13,609 bases of DNA, taken from NCBI GenBank assembly GCA_002085285.1, contig NATK01000014.1, positions 1 to 13,609 on the forward strand, given 5' to 3'. The notes under the pieces are model-generated. The model was not told the DNA's origin. It worked only from the letters and a program-made list of their open reading frames with translations, and searched no databases. Shown one piece after another: positions 1 to 7,181 of this stretch (its first letter is position 1; each line of letters begins with the position of its first letter). The DNA is from Candidatus Latescibacteria bacterium 4484_7 (GTDB taxonomy: Bacteria; Krumholzibacteriota; Krumholzibacteriia; Krumholzibacteriales; Krumholzibacteriaceae). Position numbers and translations under genes: made by a program.

Positions 1-792
1 GGTATCTACCTTAAGTGTCGAAAGATCAAAATCCTTTATTCTGACCTCACCACCCGTCATACCTGCTGCGATCATGTAGGTCATGGCTTCATCATTCCCC
101 TTCATGACGCTGTATTCCGTGCCGTGGAGCCTCTCTACTCCTTCGACTTCGACATACCTGCTCGAGTACTTGATTCTGGCACCCATAGAATTCATGAATG
201 CAATGAAATCCTGGATCTCGGGTTCGGTATTTGCATTCATGATCTTCGTCGTACCCTTTGCAAGAGCTGCGGCAAGGATCACATTCTCAGTACCCGAAAC
301 GGTAGGCACATAGAAATCGACTGGCTTCCCGTGGAACCTGCCATCGAGTTTGCCTGCGATCTTCCGCTCAGTCACTTCGATATCAGCCCCTAGATTTCTC
401 AATCCCTTTACATGTAGATCGAACTTCCTTGCGCCTATGTCACACCCTCCCGGGAACGTAATATCCACCTCACCTAGTCTTGATAAAAGGATACTCAATA
501 GAAGCAACGAACTTCGGATCTTTGATGCAAGGTTCACCGGCGCCTTCGTCTTGTTCAAACCGGAAGGATCAACGATTACATACTTGCCTTCTATGGCGAC
601 CTTGGCACCCAGATTTTTCATGATCTTTATCGTCACACGAATATCATTGAGCTTCGTCGGAATATTCTCCAGCACCACCTTTCCGTTGCTGAGCATAGAA
701 CCGAAAAGTATCGGCAGCGCAGCGTTCTTTGCCCCGCTTAGCTCTATTTCACCGCGAATCGGATTGCCGCCTCTTATCTCGAAGATTTCCAT
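1..792 (-). CDS. murA: MurA-family UDP-N-acetylglucosamine 1-carboxyvinyltransferase, C-terminus beyond window edge
   Basis: MurA adds enolpyruvate from PEP to UDP-GlcNAc in the cytoplasm, the first committed step of peptidoglycan synthesis. The visible 264 residues are the N-terminal part of an enzyme usually about 420 aa long. Seen here: SGAKNAALP with the substrate-binding Lys22-Asn23, Arg93 in SKIRSS (aligning with Arg91 of the E. coli enzyme), and the active-site loop PGGCDIGAR with catalytic Cys117 and Arg122. The cysteine, rather than aspartate, fits a fosfomycin-sensitive type. The start is the ATG at 792, directly preceded by a purine-rich GGAAAGG; an upstream ATG is out of frame. 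Odd points: the usual IGARPxDLH is GARKFDLH, and the usual DRIE(A/T)GT stretch reads GNDEAMT near residues 232-238. It may therefore be a divergent paralogue rather than the housekeeping MurA. It is divergent from the envelope genes to its right. Family assignment is firm; orthology is less so. Confidence 0.85.
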   Translation of the reverse strand, partial: MEIFEIRGGNPIRGEIELSGAKNAALPILFGSMLSNGKVVLENIPTKLNDIRVTIKIMKNLGAKVAIEGKYVIVDPSGLNKTKAPVNLASKIRSSLLLLSILLSRLGEVDITFPGGCDIGARKFDLHVKGLRNLGADIEVTERKIAGKLDGRFHGKPVDFYVPTVSGTENVILAAALAKGTTKIMNANTEPEIQDFIAFMNSMGARIKYSSRYVEVEGVERLHGTEYSVMKGNDEAMTYMIAAGMTGGEVRIKDFDLSTLKVDT

Positions 793-1024
793 ACCTTTCC
801 TTTCCTTACCCTTACTTTGCCGTCGCACAGGTTCTTCTTATAAATCATCATGATTAGCAAATATTATTCTCAAAACAAGAAAAAGAACGATTTTCACCCT
901 GCTTCGGGCACCATTTTCAATTAATATATCATATCCCTTGTCGTGCTGAAAAGTGAAGAAGAGCAAATGAATATTGAAAATGAAACACGTTTGATAGTAT
1001 CATGCCGAAAAAGGAGTACCTCGA

Positions 1025-3061
1025 ATGAATAGAAATAACCTCAAGGCTCTTCTAATAATCACCACGGTGATTTCTTCTACGATATTCATCATTCCGCAGG
1101 GAAGCATTTTGCAGACTACTACGGCATTCTTCAACATCTTCTACCTGCCGGGGCTCGTAGTTTTACTCCTGCTGTTTCGAAGACGGTTCACATCGTTCGA
1201 TTTGATCTTCATGCCTCTTCTCATATCGCCTATCGTCGTCACGCTTCTCACGCTCTTTTTCTACTATACGCTTCACTCACATTACGCTGCGGTCAAGACG
1301 ACGATTCTTATCTTCTATGCGCTCTCTCTGGCCATAGCATTCGCAAGCAAGGCACCCGAAGAGGATAGAGAAATCCACCTTCGTGCCGAGACGCTGATCG
1401 TCCCTGTCATGTTTGCAGCGCTTTTGATACTGATGTACTCAATCAACCCCCTTCTCAAGATAAGGTCGGACGCCTGGTATCATGCCTCCGTGACGATGGA
1501 GATCCTCGACAGGGGAATACCTCCGATGGAGCCGAGATTTGCAGATGTGCCTATTCATTATATGTGGATATATCACTTATTCCTCGCAACATGGAAAAGG
1601 GTTTCCGGCCTCTCCGTATTCAACGCGATGGCCTTTTTCAATGTTGTCAGCGCCTTTTCGTTTCCCTACCTTATAGCGAGGCTTACGTCGATATACACTA
1701 CCAAACGGAAATACATAGCGCTAACGCCACTATTTGCTATAGCGGGGCTCGAATCCGTCTCGTGGATCCTGTGGCCTACCAACCTTGTTAGAGCTTTCTT
1801 CGGAAAAGTAAGAGGAATGGAAGAAGTGACAAGGCAGCTAAGGCTCATTCAACTGAACAACTCGGACGTCATCCAATTCCTCCATCCGTTCAAGACATGG
1901 ATGGTCAACCTGCTCGACAAGTTTATAACGATCACTGCGTTCAGCTACTCGCTCGATCTGTTTCTGCTCGCATTCATCATTTATTCCATAGCCTCGCGTG
2001 AAGGGAAAAAAGGCACATCAGCAGGAATTTTAATTTGCATTATATCAGTGGGCACACTTCTTTTTCACGTGGTAACGGGAAGCGTCCTGATATTGACACT
2101 GATAGGCGCCGGCATCCTTACTTTCCTTGTATATAAATTCATACTTAAACAACCTGTTCCTCGTTTCGAATCCTTTACGTCTCCTTTATCGGCACTGATA
2201 GCCATCACAATTTGTTTCCCCTATATTCACGATCTTACAAGAGGCTCGAGCTCCGGCAATTCCCTGACTTCATTTTTGCATGTAGGCATCACAAATATCA
2301 TTACGATTATAGCTCCATTAATCATTCTATACTGTCCAGCAAGGGATGCACTTAAAAAAATATTCAGCAAAGATCTAAATAGACTCCTGCCGTTCAGCGT
2401 TTGGATTATTTCCATCCTCATACTGAATATCTTTGTAAACCTGCCGACAGTCAACGATTCAAAACTAATATTTCCAATGTTTCTATTGCTTCTTCCTCCG
2501 ATCGTATGGGAAATTATAGACAGGATTGGGGCTGCAGGAGGTCTGAAAAAAACCGCTCTGATCCTATGGACACTGATCATCTTTGTCATTCCTCCCATTC
2601 TCACCGTTAGAGGTTTCACTCTCGATAGACTGGAAAAACCAATAGAATCCTCGAGGGCAAATCTTTCCCGAGGAAAAATGAAATTGTTCGAATGGATAAA
2701 CAATAATACCGATATAAACGCAGTTATCATCGAGAACAATATCAATTGCCTTATGCCCGTTTATGCACATAGAAGAAACTTTTTCCCGCAACCTTCAGCT
2801 ATGAACGTCTACGGCTATAGCGGGGAAAAGGTCACTCTCTACAAAAGTATAATTAACGGCCTCTTTTCATCCGACAGCCTGACGGAAAAAACGATTGAAG
2901 AAATGGATAAAATCGATAAAAACCTGTATATAGTTCTTTGGCAAAGCGATCTGGTAAAAAGACCGGAGTTGAAAAAACGCTTTGATGCTATGGGGAATAA
3001 ATTCAAGGAGGTTTATAAATCCGAAGTGGGGGTGATCTATAAGTTTGTAAAAAGGCGATAA
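1025..3061 (+). CDS. GT-C-like polytopic membrane protein, putative glycosyltransferase
   Basis: A 678-residue, strongly hydrophobic protein with roughly a dozen membrane segments up to about residue 530 and a soluble C-terminal tail of about 130 residues. The first large extracytoplasmic loop after the early helices contains SDAWYH (Asp149, His153), followed by a segment rich in aromatic and charged residues, GIPPMEPRFADVPIHYMW. This layout resembles GT-C fold enzymes, which use polyprenyl-phosphate sugars and an acidic residue in the first periplasmic loop. A later NDSK (477-480) precedes another hydrophobic run, as in several GT-C-like families. The tail starts with EWINNNTDINAVIIEN, a pattern also common at the end of such transferases. 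AAGGAG at 1011-1016 sits 8 bases before the ATG. The gene is first in a same-strand row with a peptidase and an O-antigen ligase-like gene, so an envelope glycan role is likely. Exact activity is unknown; the GT-C assignment is inference from topology and motifs. Confidence 0.7.
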   Translation: MNRNNLKALLIITTVISSTIFIIPQGSILQTTTAFFNIFYLPGLVVLLLLFRRRFTSFDLIFMPLLISPIVVTLLTLFFYYTLHSHYAAVKTTILIFYALSLAIAFASKAPEEDREIHLRAETLIVPVMFAALLILMYSINPLLKIRSDAWYHASVTMEILDRGIPPMEPRFADVPIHYMWIYHLFLATWKRVSGLSVFNAMAFFNVVSAFSFPYLIARLTSIYTTKRKYIALTPLFAIAGLESVSWILWPTNLVRAFFGKVRGMEEVTRQLRLIQLNNSDVIQFLHPFKTWMVNLLDKFITITAFSYSLDLFLLAFIIYSIASREGKKGTSAGILICIISVGTLLFHVVTGSVLILTLIGAGILTFLVYKFILKQPVPRFESFTSPLSALIAITICFPYIHDLTRGSSSGNSLTSFLHVGITNIITIIAPLIILYCPARDALKKIFSKDLNRLLPFSVWIISILILNIFVNLPTVNDSKLIFPMFLLLLPPIVWEIIDRIGAAGGLKKTALILWTLIIFVIPPILTVRGFTLDRLEKPIESSRANLSRGKMKLFEWINNNTDINAVIIENNINCLMPVYAHRRNFFPQPSAMNVYGYSGEKVTLYKSIINGLFSSDSLTEKTIEEMDKIDKNLYIVLWQSDLVKRPELKKRFDAMGNKFKEVYKSEVGVIYKFVKRR

Positions 3062-3068
3062 CAATGCA

Positions 3069-3086
3069 AAGATGAGACTTCATCTT
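3069..3086 (+). terminator. Weak hairpin after the GT-C-like gene
   Basis: AAGATGA and TCATCTT form a perfect 7-bp stem around the loop GACT, 8 bases after the stop codon at 3061. The stem is AT-rich and there is no continuous U-run, only ACTGCCAATATTTTA. It could pause or partly terminate transcription, or stabilise the 3' end, in the 85-bp gap before the peptidase gene. Its function is not established. Confidence 0.3.
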
Positions 3087-3146
3087 ACTGCCAATATTTT
3101 ACACTAATTGTTCAAGTAAACAGAATCAATCGAAAGGAGAAAACAA

Positions 3147-4319
3147 GTGATCAAGGAGAAGATAAATCAGGCTGTTGACATCCTGAAGGAAGAAGATATT
3201 GATGTCTGGCTCACATTCGTAAGAGAGAGTTCGGCAAACAACGATCCCATTCTTGACCTTATACTGGGGACCAACTGCACATGGCAATCCGCTTTTGTTA
3301 TATCATCGAAGGGCGATGCAATAGCCATCGTAGGTAGCCTCGACGAAACGAATATAAGAGAAACGGGCGGATACGAGGTTATGGGATATGTTGAATCGAT
3401 AAAAACACCTCTTATAGAGCAGCTCGAAAGGCTCTCGCCGAAAAAGATAGCGATCAATTACTCGATCAATGATTACATGGCAGACGGACTGAGTCATGGG
3501 ATGTTTCTAAACCTCGAGAAAATCCTCGATGGGACAAGGTTCGTCAAAACTCTCGTGAGCGCCGAAGGAATAATATCCAAGCTCAGAGGCAGAAAGAGCC
3601 CGGAGGAAATAAGAAGGATCCAGGGGGCAATAGACCTGACCGAGGAAATATTCGAAAAGGTTTCCGGATTCATGAAGCCAGGCATGACGGAAAGTGAAGT
3701 GGCCACATTTATTCTCAACCTGGTGGATGAAGCGGGAGTCGAAACATCATGGGAAAGGGAAATGTGTCCCAATGTATTCACGGGACCGGACTCGGCAGGC
3801 GCGCATGCAGCGCCGACGGATAGAAAGATCGAGAAGGGGCATGTATTGAACATAGACTTCGGCGTCCGCAAGGATGGATACTGCTCGGATCTCCAGAGGA
3901 CATGGTATTTCCTTAGAGACGGTGAAGACGAGGCTCCAAATGAAGTTATGGGACCGTTCGAGACGATCCGTGACTCCATAGCTCTCGCAGCGGAAAAAAT
4001 AAGGCCGGGTATGGAAGGAAGAGAAGTCGATGCAATCGCCAGGGGATATATAACAGGTAAGGGTTATCCCGAATTTCCGCATGCCCTCGGACATCAAGTC
4101 GGCCGTATGGTGCACGACGGTGCTGGTCTTCTTTGCCCTGAATGGGATAGATATGGCAATTTGCCGTATTTGAAGATCGAGGAGAATCAGGTATATACGA
4201 TAGAACCAAGAATCAGCATTCCCGGTTACGGAGTGGCTACTATGGAAGAGATCATAATCGTGACTCCCGAAGGAGGCAAATTCCTATCGCACCCTCAAAA
4301 GGAGATATTCCTCATATAG
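3147..4319 (+). CDS. M24-family metallopeptidase (Xaa-Pro aminopeptidase/creatinase type)
   Basis: A cytoplasmic 390-residue protein with the two-domain layout of prolidases and Xaa-Pro aminopeptidases: a creatinase-type N-terminal domain (about 1-140) and a pita-bread catalytic domain (about 150-390). The five metal ligands of family M24 are all visible: Asp237 in NIDFG, Asp248 in CSDLQRT, His316 in HALGH, Glu353 in TIEPR and Glu367 in TMEE. His220 in GAHAAPTDR matches the conserved substrate-site histidine. The enzyme should remove or split X-Pro peptides using two metal ions, although M24 also contains creatinase-like non-peptidases. The start is the GTG at 3147, with AAAGGAGA at 3133-3140 six bases upstream; no better-placed ATG exists. 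Its position between two envelope membrane-protein genes, 41 bp before the next one, suggests co-transcription, but no functional link to them is obvious. The N-terminal metal-free domain leaves the exact substrate open. Confidence 0.9.
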   Translation: MIKEKINQAVDILKEEDIDVWLTFVRESSANNDPILDLILGTNCTWQSAFVISSKGDAIAIVGSLDETNIRETGGYEVMGYVESIKTPLIEQLERLSPKKIAINYSINDYMADGLSHGMFLNLEKILDGTRFVKTLVSAEGIISKLRGRKSPEEIRRIQGAIDLTEEIFEKVSGFMKPGMTESEVATFILNLVDEAGVETSWEREMCPNVFTGPDSAGAHAAPTDRKIEKGHVLNIDFGVRKDGYCSDLQRTWYFLRDGEDEAPNEVMGPFETIRDSIALAAEKIRPGMEGREVDAIARGYITGKGYPEFPHALGHQVGRMVHDGAGLLCPEWDRYGNLPYLKIEENQVYTIEPRISIPGYGVATMEEIIIVTPEGGKFLSHPQKEIFLI

Positions 4320-4360
4320 AGATTGTAACGGGTACCATTTATGCTCTTTAAGGTGATATC

Positions 4361-5833
4361 ATGAGAGATCTAAACGAAATCCCCAATGGTGAAAAGTCTC
4401 CGTATTCGAAAAGAAGGCTTTTCTCAACATCTTTTCTTTGGGCTGTCATCATAACATCAGGAGTAGGTGCACTGTTGGGCACCCAAATATACCATCCTGC
4501 CAAAAGAGTTATCGAGGCCGTAGTCGGTTTTATACTCCTATTTATACTGTGGAGCTTCTCAACGCTTAACGCCCTCTGGCTTCTTATCCTCATACACCCA
4601 TTTCCATTCGCTATCTCATTGGGTAATTCCAATTTCATCTTCACAATAGTCATCTTTATAATCTACATCATTAGAATTTCAGCTCATAAAAGCACTTTTC
4701 ACTCGGACAAACTGGTCAATCTCCCCATAATTCTTCTTGTTCTCGCATACCTTGTTTCGTTCTACAACCTTAACTTTTCTTCAAAATCCATAACTCGCTT
4801 CGCTTTCATCCACACATCAAACTTCTTTGCCGTAATTCTCTTTTTCTACCTCGTGGTAAACTTCATCGACGAAGAATGGAAGCTAAAAAGAACTCTCCAC
4901 ATACTCATGATTACAGTCACTTTTGTAATCATCTTTAACCTCCTTGAGCTTCTCTTCCCGGGAAAACAAATCATCCCCGGATGGTTGTATTCAAGACATC
5001 AAGTCGGCCTTGTGATGAAGGGTTTGAGAATGCAGGGACCGTTTCACGACTTCGAGTTAAACGCGGAATTTTTCGCTCTTATGACCCCCATCATTTTTTA
5101 TGTGCTTATTCGTACAAAAAGACTTCTTACGAGAACAATTTACGCAGTGCTTCTCCTTGTCAACTTTTTTATGATGCTTACTACCATAACAAGAGGAGCC
5201 TTTTTCAGCCTCTCCGTGGGACTACTATACATGGCATACATAAGCAGAAAAGAACTTAACTTCGTTCGTCTAATTGCGCTCACAACAACATTCGTTGTGC
5301 TGGTACTTGTCCTCGAATTTTTCGTGACGAAATATACAGTTTCAGGTTCATTATTTCAGAGAATCGTTAACACTACATTCGAAAAAGGCCTTGTGCCTAA
5401 AAATCGTGCATTTGCCTGGGGAGGAGCGATTGAGAGAGGAATGGAACACCCTTTCATCGGACACGGCCCAGGGTGGGATTTCAGCAAGGCTCTGGTAGCA
5501 AAACTCTGGCCTCACAATGTATACCTGTACTATTTCAATATAACGGGCTTATTTGGACTTTCCGCATTTCTTTTGCTCCTATATCGCCTTTTCAAGTCAT
5601 CACTCGTAAGCGTCAACGCTTCTCTGACACGTTCGTCCTTTTCGATGGGATTCATGAAGGTAATGCATGTAGTTCTTATAATCTTTATCATAGATCAGAT
5701 AAAGATAGATTACCTGAGAAACGAAATCTACATATACTCGGTCTGGCTTCTATTCGGCCTATTAGTAGCAACGAAGAATATAATAGCCCGCCAGCAATCG
5801 GAACAATCCAAACAACAAGCGGTCGCCCCTTAA
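4361..5833 (+). CDS. O-antigen ligase/polymerase-like membrane protein (Wzy_C family)
   Basis: A 490-residue integral membrane protein with about 11-12 hydrophobic segments from residue 22 to 475 and a polar Gln/Lys-rich tail. The features of the Wzy_C superfamily (WaaL, PglL and Wzy polymerases) are visible: ITRGAFF with Arg278, then a long periplasmic loop with KNRAFAW (Arg349), HPFIGHGPGWDF (362-373) and the PHN motif with His385, followed by NITGLFGL. In known ligases the conserved arginines and the histidine of this loop contact the undecaprenyl-diphosphate glycan and the acceptor. It therefore probably transfers or polymerises a lipid-linked surface glycan at the outer face of the inner membrane. 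AAGGTGAT at 4350-4357 precedes the ATG. It is the third gene of the plus-strand row and ends inside a hairpin terminator. Ligase, polymerase and protein O-glycosyltransferase cannot be separated from sequence alone. Confidence 0.82.
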   Translation: MRDLNEIPNGEKSPYSKRRLFSTSFLWAVIITSGVGALLGTQIYHPAKRVIEAVVGFILLFILWSFSTLNALWLLILIHPFPFAISLGNSNFIFTIVIFIIYIIRISAHKSTFHSDKLVNLPIILLVLAYLVSFYNLNFSSKSITRFAFIHTSNFFAVILFFYLVVNFIDEEWKLKRTLHILMITVTFVIIFNLLELLFPGKQIIPGWLYSRHQVGLVMKGLRMQGPFHDFELNAEFFALMTPIIFYVLIRTKRLLTRTIYAVLLLVNFFMMLTTITRGAFFSLSVGLLYMAYISRKELNFVRLIALTTTFVVLVLVLEFFVTKYTVSGSLFQRIVNTTFEKGLVPKNRAFAWGGAIERGMEHPFIGHGPGWDFSKALVAKLWPHNVYLYYFNITGLFGLSAFLLLLYRLFKSSLVSVNASLTRSSFSMGFMKVMHVVLIIFIIDQIKIDYLRNEIYIYSVWLLFGLLVATKNIIARQQSEQSKQQAVAP

Positions 5834-5851
5834 AACCGGGAACGACCGCTT
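5817..5851. terminator. Probable bidirectional terminator between convergent genes
   Basis: AAGCGGTCG (5817-5825) pairs perfectly with CGACCGCTT (5843-5851), a 9-bp GC-rich stem. The 17-nt loop may close further through CCC and GGG. It lies between the ends of two convergent genes and holds the TAA stop of the O-antigen ligase-like gene (5831-5833) in its loop. Read on the minus strand the hairpin is followed by GTTGTTTGGATTGTT, a broken U-rich tract, so it could stop both transcripts. There is no clean U-run on the plus side. Confidence 0.55.
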
Positions 5852-5878
5852 ATCTCACGTTCACTTGAATGCACACGG

Positions 5879-6823
5879 CTACTTCACAAGAAACTTCCCG
5901 TTCTTGATGATCGTCTTGTTTCCCGCAATGAGAGTAGCCTTCTCGACGAGAGCATCGAAGTGGAACGGGCTCTTATTCTTGCCGAGTCCGTAGCTGTCAC
6001 CGATCGCAAAATGCACCGTCCCGAAGGCCTTCTCAGCCTCGAGCATGTTCTTGCAAATTTTAGCACCCCTGTTCGTACCTATGCCGAACTCACCTACCAT
6101 ACGCCCTGTCGGGTCACCCTTCATCCCCTTGATGATTTCCGTGATACCCTTACCCTTATAGCTGATGAGTTTGCCCTTTTCGAAGACCATCTCACCTCGA
6201 CCGATCTTATCGTCTATGAGGCTGAAAACGATCTTTCCCGTGAAGGTGCTTTCAACGGGGCAGGTGTAGCATTCGCCGGCTGGAAGGTTGCCGTGCATGT
6301 GCTTCTTGCTTATGTCACCGTTGTCGTTCTCCCACTTTCTGCCCTTGACGCTGAATGTAATGTCGGTGCCGAGATGGTTTGTCACCTTCACAACCGTCTT
6401 GTCTTTCAGATATCTGATCACCTTCTTGGTCAGCTTGTCCATCTTGTCGAAATCTATGTTGACGAGTCGCTCCATCATGTCGGTGGTGATGCCGGGCATC
6501 ATGATGATACGCCCGTACCTACCACCGTTTTCGACCATGAACCCTCTGAAAGGCTTTTCCTCTATCCTCGCATCGAGCAGATAGATCGTCGCATCGGCCT
6601 TTCTTATCATCGTCCTGAAGATTTCGGTCGGTGCCTTTATCGGCCTGAGCGTTTCAGTCATGAGATACGTCGTGACCTCTGCATTGGCCTTCTTTGCCCA
6701 ATGCGCCAGGGCCTCGGTGATCTTCATCTTCTGCTTGTCTGTGACCAGCAGGAGCTGCTCGCCTCTCTTCAGCTTGAGAGACTTCTGGATAGCGTTCTTC
6801 GCCGCGCTGTACAGCTTGTCCAT
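5879..6823 (-). CDS. M29-like metalloaminopeptidase (aminopeptidase T/AmpS-related, short form)
   Basis: A soluble 314-residue protein related to the thermophilic-type metallo-aminopeptidases of family M29 (COG2309), which release N-terminal residues from peptides using two metal ions. The ligand set known for this family (two Glu, His, Tyr, His, Asp) can be placed: Glu184 in LPAGE, Glu245 in GEFGIG, His271 and Tyr278 in HFAIGDSYG, and His288/Asp290 in FHFD. The seven-residue His-to-Tyr spacing and the HxD pair match the family. Classical M29 enzymes are about 410 aa, so this belongs to a shorter, divergent branch and its substrate is uncertain. The ATG at 6823 is chosen because GGGAGG lies four bases upstream; an in-frame ATG 12 codons earlier would use up that ribosome site and adds only a Lys/Gly-rich stretch. 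The gene is monocistronic on the minus strand and converges with the envelope block, sharing its terminator. Confidence 0.82.
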   Translation of the reverse strand: MDKLYSAAKNAIQKSLKLKRGEQLLLVTDKQKMKITEALAHWAKKANAEVTTYLMTETLRPIKAPTEIFRTMIRKADATIYLLDARIEEKPFRGFMVENGGRYGRIIMMPGITTDMMERLVNIDFDKMDKLTKKVIRYLKDKTVVKVTNHLGTDITFSVKGRKWENDNGDISKKHMHGNLPAGECYTCPVESTFTGKIVFSLIDDKIGRGEMVFEKGKLISYKGKGITEIIKGMKGDPTGRMVGEFGIGTNRGAKICKNMLEAEKAFGTVHFAIGDSYGLGKNKSPFHFDALVEKATLIAGNKTIIKNGKFLVK

Positions 6824-6945
6824 CTTTCCTCCCTTCTTTCCTTTGAGACAACGTTTCACTCAAATAAACGATACCGTCCTCAGGAATAACCAAAGCATAA
6901 ATCAATAATGGAGTAATGGCAAGAGCAGAGTTGTGATTAAAATAT

Positions 6946-6973
6946 ATCCTATCGGATTGGCGAAACACTTCAA
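6946..6973 (-). promoter_or_regulatory. Possible sigma70-type promoter for the M29 aminopeptidase gene
   Basis: On the minus strand TTGAAG (6973-6968), a 16-bp spacer and TAGGAT (6951-6946) resemble -35 and -10 boxes. This would give an untranslated leader of about 115 bases before the ATG at 6823. The -10 match is only moderate, and there are other AT-rich hexamers nearby. Confidence 0.35.
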
Positions 6974-7116
6974 CATGCTTCTGCTCTGCTGTCTTCTTCA
7001 ATGGAACCATCGTAAGATATTCACATATTCTTCGGCAACTGCTTCGACAAGTCAACCGCGGGATTATGAAGAGGCAAGGTGACCCCCTACTGTTGGGCGT
7101 TCATGATATATCTTCC

Positions 7117-7137
7117 GTCGCCTTTCGATAAGGCAAC
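7117..7137 (-). terminator. Hairpin downstream of the carboxypeptidase gene
   Basis: In minus-strand RNA GUUGCCUU pairs with AAGGCGAC around AUCGA, giving an uninterrupted 8-bp stem with one U-G wobble. On the plus strand the same position is a C-A mismatch, which favours a role in the minus transcript. It begins about 45 bases after the carboxypeptidase stop. No U-run follows, so it may be a 3' stabiliser or a Rho-dependent pause rather than an intrinsic terminator. Confidence 0.35.
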
Positions 7138-7181
7138 CATACATTGAACGTTCACAGATCCCGGCAGGAATCTCATCCGTT

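Larger units (their letters stand above)
6824..7181. other. 358-bp intergenic region without a supported gene
   Basis: The stretch lies between two minus-strand genes. Short open frames on both strands lack ribosome sites and recognisable motifs. I see a possible promoter for the M29 gene, a strand-specific hairpin downstream of the carboxypeptidase gene, and an isolated 8-bp palindrome, GAACGTTC, near 7146. No tRNA, repeat array or insertion-sequence end was recognised. Confidence 0.6.

Noticed and set aside
961..1024. Promoter for the GT-C-like gene (TTGAAA-N15-TAGTAT)
   Set aside because: The 15-bp spacer is too short for a convincing sigma70 promoter and no better pair was found in the divergent 793-1024 region.
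4341..4364. Seven-codon upstream frame (MLFKVIS) overlapping the O-antigen ligase-like ATG as ATGA
   Set aside because: It has no ribosome site of its own, contains the ribosome site of the next gene, and is short enough to be chance.
5960..6889. A 309-codon open frame on the plus strand opposite the M29 aminopeptidase
   Set aside because: It is the antisense shadow of a gene with recognisable metal-ligand motifs. Its translation has no recognisable domain and no clear ribosome site, and it would overlap almost the whole minus gene.
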